From WHSW01 sp963767475 (GTDB lineage: Bacteria > Actinomycetota > Thermoleophilia > Solirubrobacterales > 70-9), in assembly GCA_963767475.1 (NCBI GenBank), contig CAVYEI010000003.1:1-64000 (forward strand): 64,000 nt of DNA, read 5' to 3'. The translations under genes and the position numbers were made by a program. Under the pieces are notes generated by a model that saw nothing but the letters and a program-made list of their open reading frames with translations, had not been told where the DNA came from and did no database searches. Of the stretch, positions 61,895-64,000 are shown in pieces (positions within the stretch are counted from its first letter, which is position 1; every line of letters starts with the position of its first letter).

Positions 61895-64000
61895 CTAGGC
61901 AACCTTCTTCAGCGGTGCGTAGTCGGCCATCAGCTTGCGTTCCGTCCCGTCCGCGGCGAAGCGGATCACCACCACCGAGCCCGCCTCGACCGCGGTCACC
62001 ACGCCCTCGCCGAAGCTGGCGTGAAGGACGTCGTCGCCGACCGAGTACGGGACCGGCGGCGGCGCCGGCTGCCTCGGGGACGGCGCCGAGAAGCCCTCAC
62101 CCGAAGGCCGCTGCCCGAAGCCTGTGGCCCTGCTGCGGGCGTCGGTGCCACCCATCGACCATCCGGTCGCGGTGGTCGCCACGTGGGCCTCGATCAGGGC
62201 CTCGGGCAGTTCCTTCAGAAACCGCGAGGGCACGTTCCAGCTCGCCCCGCCGTGCAGCGAGCGACGCCGCGCGTAGGTGAGCCAGAGCCGCTCGCGCGCC
62301 CGGGTGACGCCGACGTAGGCGAGTCGGCGCTCTTCTTCGACGTTGCCCTCCTCGAGCGAGCGCATGTGCGGGAACACGCCCTCCTCGCAGCCGATCACGA
62401 AGACGGCGTCGTACTCGAGGCCCTTGGCGTTGTGCAGCGACATCAACGTCGCCAGGCTCTCCTCCTCGCGGATGTCGTCCTGGACCGTGACCAGCGAGAT
62501 CTGGGCGAGGAATTCCTCCAGCGGGGTGATCTCAGAGTCGCCCTCGAGCTCCCGGTTGGCGTCGAACTCGCCGGCGACGCCGACCAGCTCCTCGAGGTTC
62601 TCGATCCGGCCTTCGGCCTCGATCGTGCGCTCGGCCTCGAGCGCCTCGATGTAGCCCGTCTCGTGCAGGGTCGCCTCCAGCAGCTCGGCGACCGGTCCGT
62701 GCTTGTCGGCGCGCTGGCGCAGCGCCGCCATCGTCTCGGCAAAGCGCCCGACCGCCTTCAGCGCCGCCGAGCCCAGGCCCGGGATCGCGGTGTGGTTGGC
62801 CATCACCTCCCAGACGTCGGCGCCGATCGTGTTCGCGTGCGAGAGCATCCGCGCCTGGGTCTGCTGGCCGATCCCGCGCCGCGGCGAGTTGACCACGCGC
62901 CCGAACGAGATCCCGTCGGCGGGATTGGCGAGCAGCTGCAGGTAGGCGACCGCGTCCTTGATCTCGGCGCGTTCATAGAACTTCGTCCCGCCGATCACCT
63001 GGTAGGGGATCTCGAACCGCACCAGCGTGTCCTCGAGCACCCGGCTCTGGGCGTTGACGCGGTAGAAGACCGCGATCTGGTCGCGAGACATCCCCTCCTC
63101 GACCAGCCGGTTGACCTCGGAGGCGACGTAGCGAGCCTCGGCGTGCTCGTCGTCGAATTCGCCGACGACGATCTGCTCGCCGCGCCGGCCGTCGGTCCAC
63201 AGGTGCTTCGGCTTTTGGTCGACGTTGTGGGCGATCAGCCCGTTGGCCGCGTCGAGGATCGTCTGGGTGGAGCGGTAGTTCTGCTCGAGCAGAACCGTGT
63301 CGGCGTCCGGGAAGTCGTGCTCGAACTCGAGGATGTTGCGGATGTCGGCGCCGCGGAACGAGTAGACGGCCTGGAAATCGTCGCCAACCACGGTCAGATT
63401 GCGGTGCTCCTCGGCGAGCAGCTGCAGCATCCGGTACTGGGCCCGGTTGGTGTCCTGGTACTCGTCGACGAGCACCCAGCGGAAGATGTTGCGGTACTTC
63501 TCGCGCACGTCTCCAAACAGCTCGAGCAGGTTGACCGTGCGCACGAGCAGGTCGTCGAAGTCCATCGCCGAGGCCTCGACCATGCGGCGCTCGTAGAGGT
63601 TGTAGACGTCGGCGACCGCCTGCTCGCGCTCCGAGCTCGCCGCCGAGGCGTAGTCAGAGGTGTCGGTGAGCTGGTTCTTGGCGGCCGAGATCGCCGCCTT
63701 GACCGAGCGCGGCGGGTAGCGCTTCGGGTCGAGCTCGAGCTCGGTCATGCAGCGCTTCACCATCCGCACCGAGTCGGCCTCGTCGTAGATCGTGAAGGCG
63801 CGCTTGTAGCCGAGCCGGGTGGCGTCGGCGCGCAAGATGCGGGCGCAGGCGGAATGGAAGGTCATCACCCACATCGCCCGCGAGATCCCGCCGATCAGGC
63901 TCGCGACCCGCTCGCGCATCTCGGTCGCGGCCTTGTTCGTGAAGGTGATCGCGAGGATCTCCATCGGCCGCGCCCGTCCGGTCGCCAGCAGCCAGGCGAT
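61895..64000 (-). CDS. UvrD/PcrA-type ATP-dependent DNA helicase (N-terminus beyond right edge)
   Basis: A superfamily 1A 3'-5' helicase for repair and replication restart. The frame stays open to the edge (IAWLLATGRARPMEILAITFTNKAATEMRERV), so the Walker A region is missing. Present are motif Ib WVMTFHSACARILR, motif II WVLVDEYQDTNRAQYRML, motif III VGDDFQAVYSFRGAD, motif IV LEQNYRSTQTIL, and motifs V/VI TLMSLHNAKGLEYDAVFVIGCEEGVFPH and RRLAYVGVTRARERLWLTYA. A C-terminal Tudor-like domain (DDVLHASFGEGVVTAVEAGSVVVIRFA) matches the RNA-polymerase-binding tail of PcrA. Confidence 0.93.
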   Translation of the reverse strand: MAWLLATGRARPMEILAITFTNKAATEMRERVASLIGGISRAMWVMTFHSACARILRADATRLGYKRAFTIYDEADSVRMVKRCMTELELDPKRYPPRSVKAAISAAKNQLTDTSDYASAASSEREQAVADVYNLYERRMVEASAMDFDDLLVRTVNLLELFGDVREKYRNIFRWVLVDEYQDTNRAQYRMLQLLAEEHRNLTVVGDDFQAVYSFRGADIRNILEFEHDFPDADTVLLEQNYRSTQTILDAANGLIAHNVDQKPKHLWTDGRRGEQIVVGEFDDEHAEARYVASEVNRLVEEGMSRDQIAVFYRVNAQSRVLEDTLVRFEIPYQVIGGTKFYERAEIKDAVAYLQLLANPADGISFGRVVNSPRRGIGQQTQARMLSHANTIGADVWEVMANHTAIPGLGSAALKAVGRFAETMAALRQRADKHGPVAELLEATLHETGYIEALEAERTIEAEGRIENLEELVGVAGEFDANRELEGDSEITPLEEFLAQISLVTVQDDIREEESLATLMSLHNAKGLEYDAVFVIGCEEGVFPHMRSLEEGNVEEERRLAYVGVTRARERLWLTYARRRSLHGGASWNVPSRFLKELPEALIEAHVATTATGWSMGGTDARSRATGFGQRPSGEGFSAPSPRQPAPPPVPYSVGDDVLHASFGEGVVTAVEAGSVVVIRFAADGTERKLMADYAPLKKVA

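Overview
This is a 64 kb, very GC-rich chromosomal window. It most likely comes from an actinobacterium of the class Thermoleophilia (Solirubrobacterales/Gaiellales type). The clues are a menaquinone pathway, GatCAB, many GTG and TTG starts, and two secreted or membrane-anchored proteins of types common in that class. One of these starts with the N-terminus '..TFANVVSVLALFIALGGGAYA..' (20248-20997) and the other carries choice-of-anchor Q repeats (21896-23491). The lineage is inferred from protein style, not from a 16S comparison. No prophage, insertion sequence, CRISPR array or tRNA gene was recognised; this is mostly core metabolism.

Layout. 1-3.55 kb: an rRNA operon on the minus strand (16S, tRNA-free spacer, 5' half of 23S running off the left edge) with its leader and promoter. 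3.55-11.5 kb: tyrS, a class A penicillin-binding protein, a DNA glycosylase, argH, an epimerase and a calcium-binding-repeat protein. Four of these six are broken by single-base insertions that look like assembly errors. 11.5-25.3 kb: branched-chain amino acid genes on the minus strand: DegT aminotransferase, cimA, ilvE, an operon of regulator-leuC-leuD-methyltransferase-leuB, and leuA behind a leucine-rich leader peptide. 25.3-34.7 kb: transporters and oxidoreductases, serA with a class V aminotransferase, a YjbQ protein and ilvC. 34.7-43.6 kb: menaquinone genes (menE, menB-A-C-D, menF) wrapped around by ilvC on one side and ilvBN on the other; menF is cotranscribed with ilvBN. 45.9-53.5 kb: secreted proteins (an M4-type protease and a P-domain/Ig-repeat protein), a UDP-sulfoquinovose-synthase-like enzyme, a glycosyltransferase and a pilin-like lipoprotein. 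53.5-64 kb: NDH-2 with a palindromic operator, the gatC-gatA-zincin-gatB operon, a GMC oxidoreductase, folD and a UvrD/PcrA helicase cut by the right edge.

Together the window encodes nearly all of valine/leucine/isoleucine synthesis (ilvD and ilvA not seen), the first steps of serine synthesis, and most of menaquinone synthesis (menH, thioesterase and menG not seen), with NDH-2 as a menaquinone-using dehydrogenase. Two regulatory themes stand out. First, about 17 genes have a TA-N3-T type -10 hexamer 6-10 nt before the start codon, pointing to widespread leaderless transcription. Second, leuA has a 19-codon leader peptide whose Leu codons are themselves complementary to the leuA ribosome binding site.
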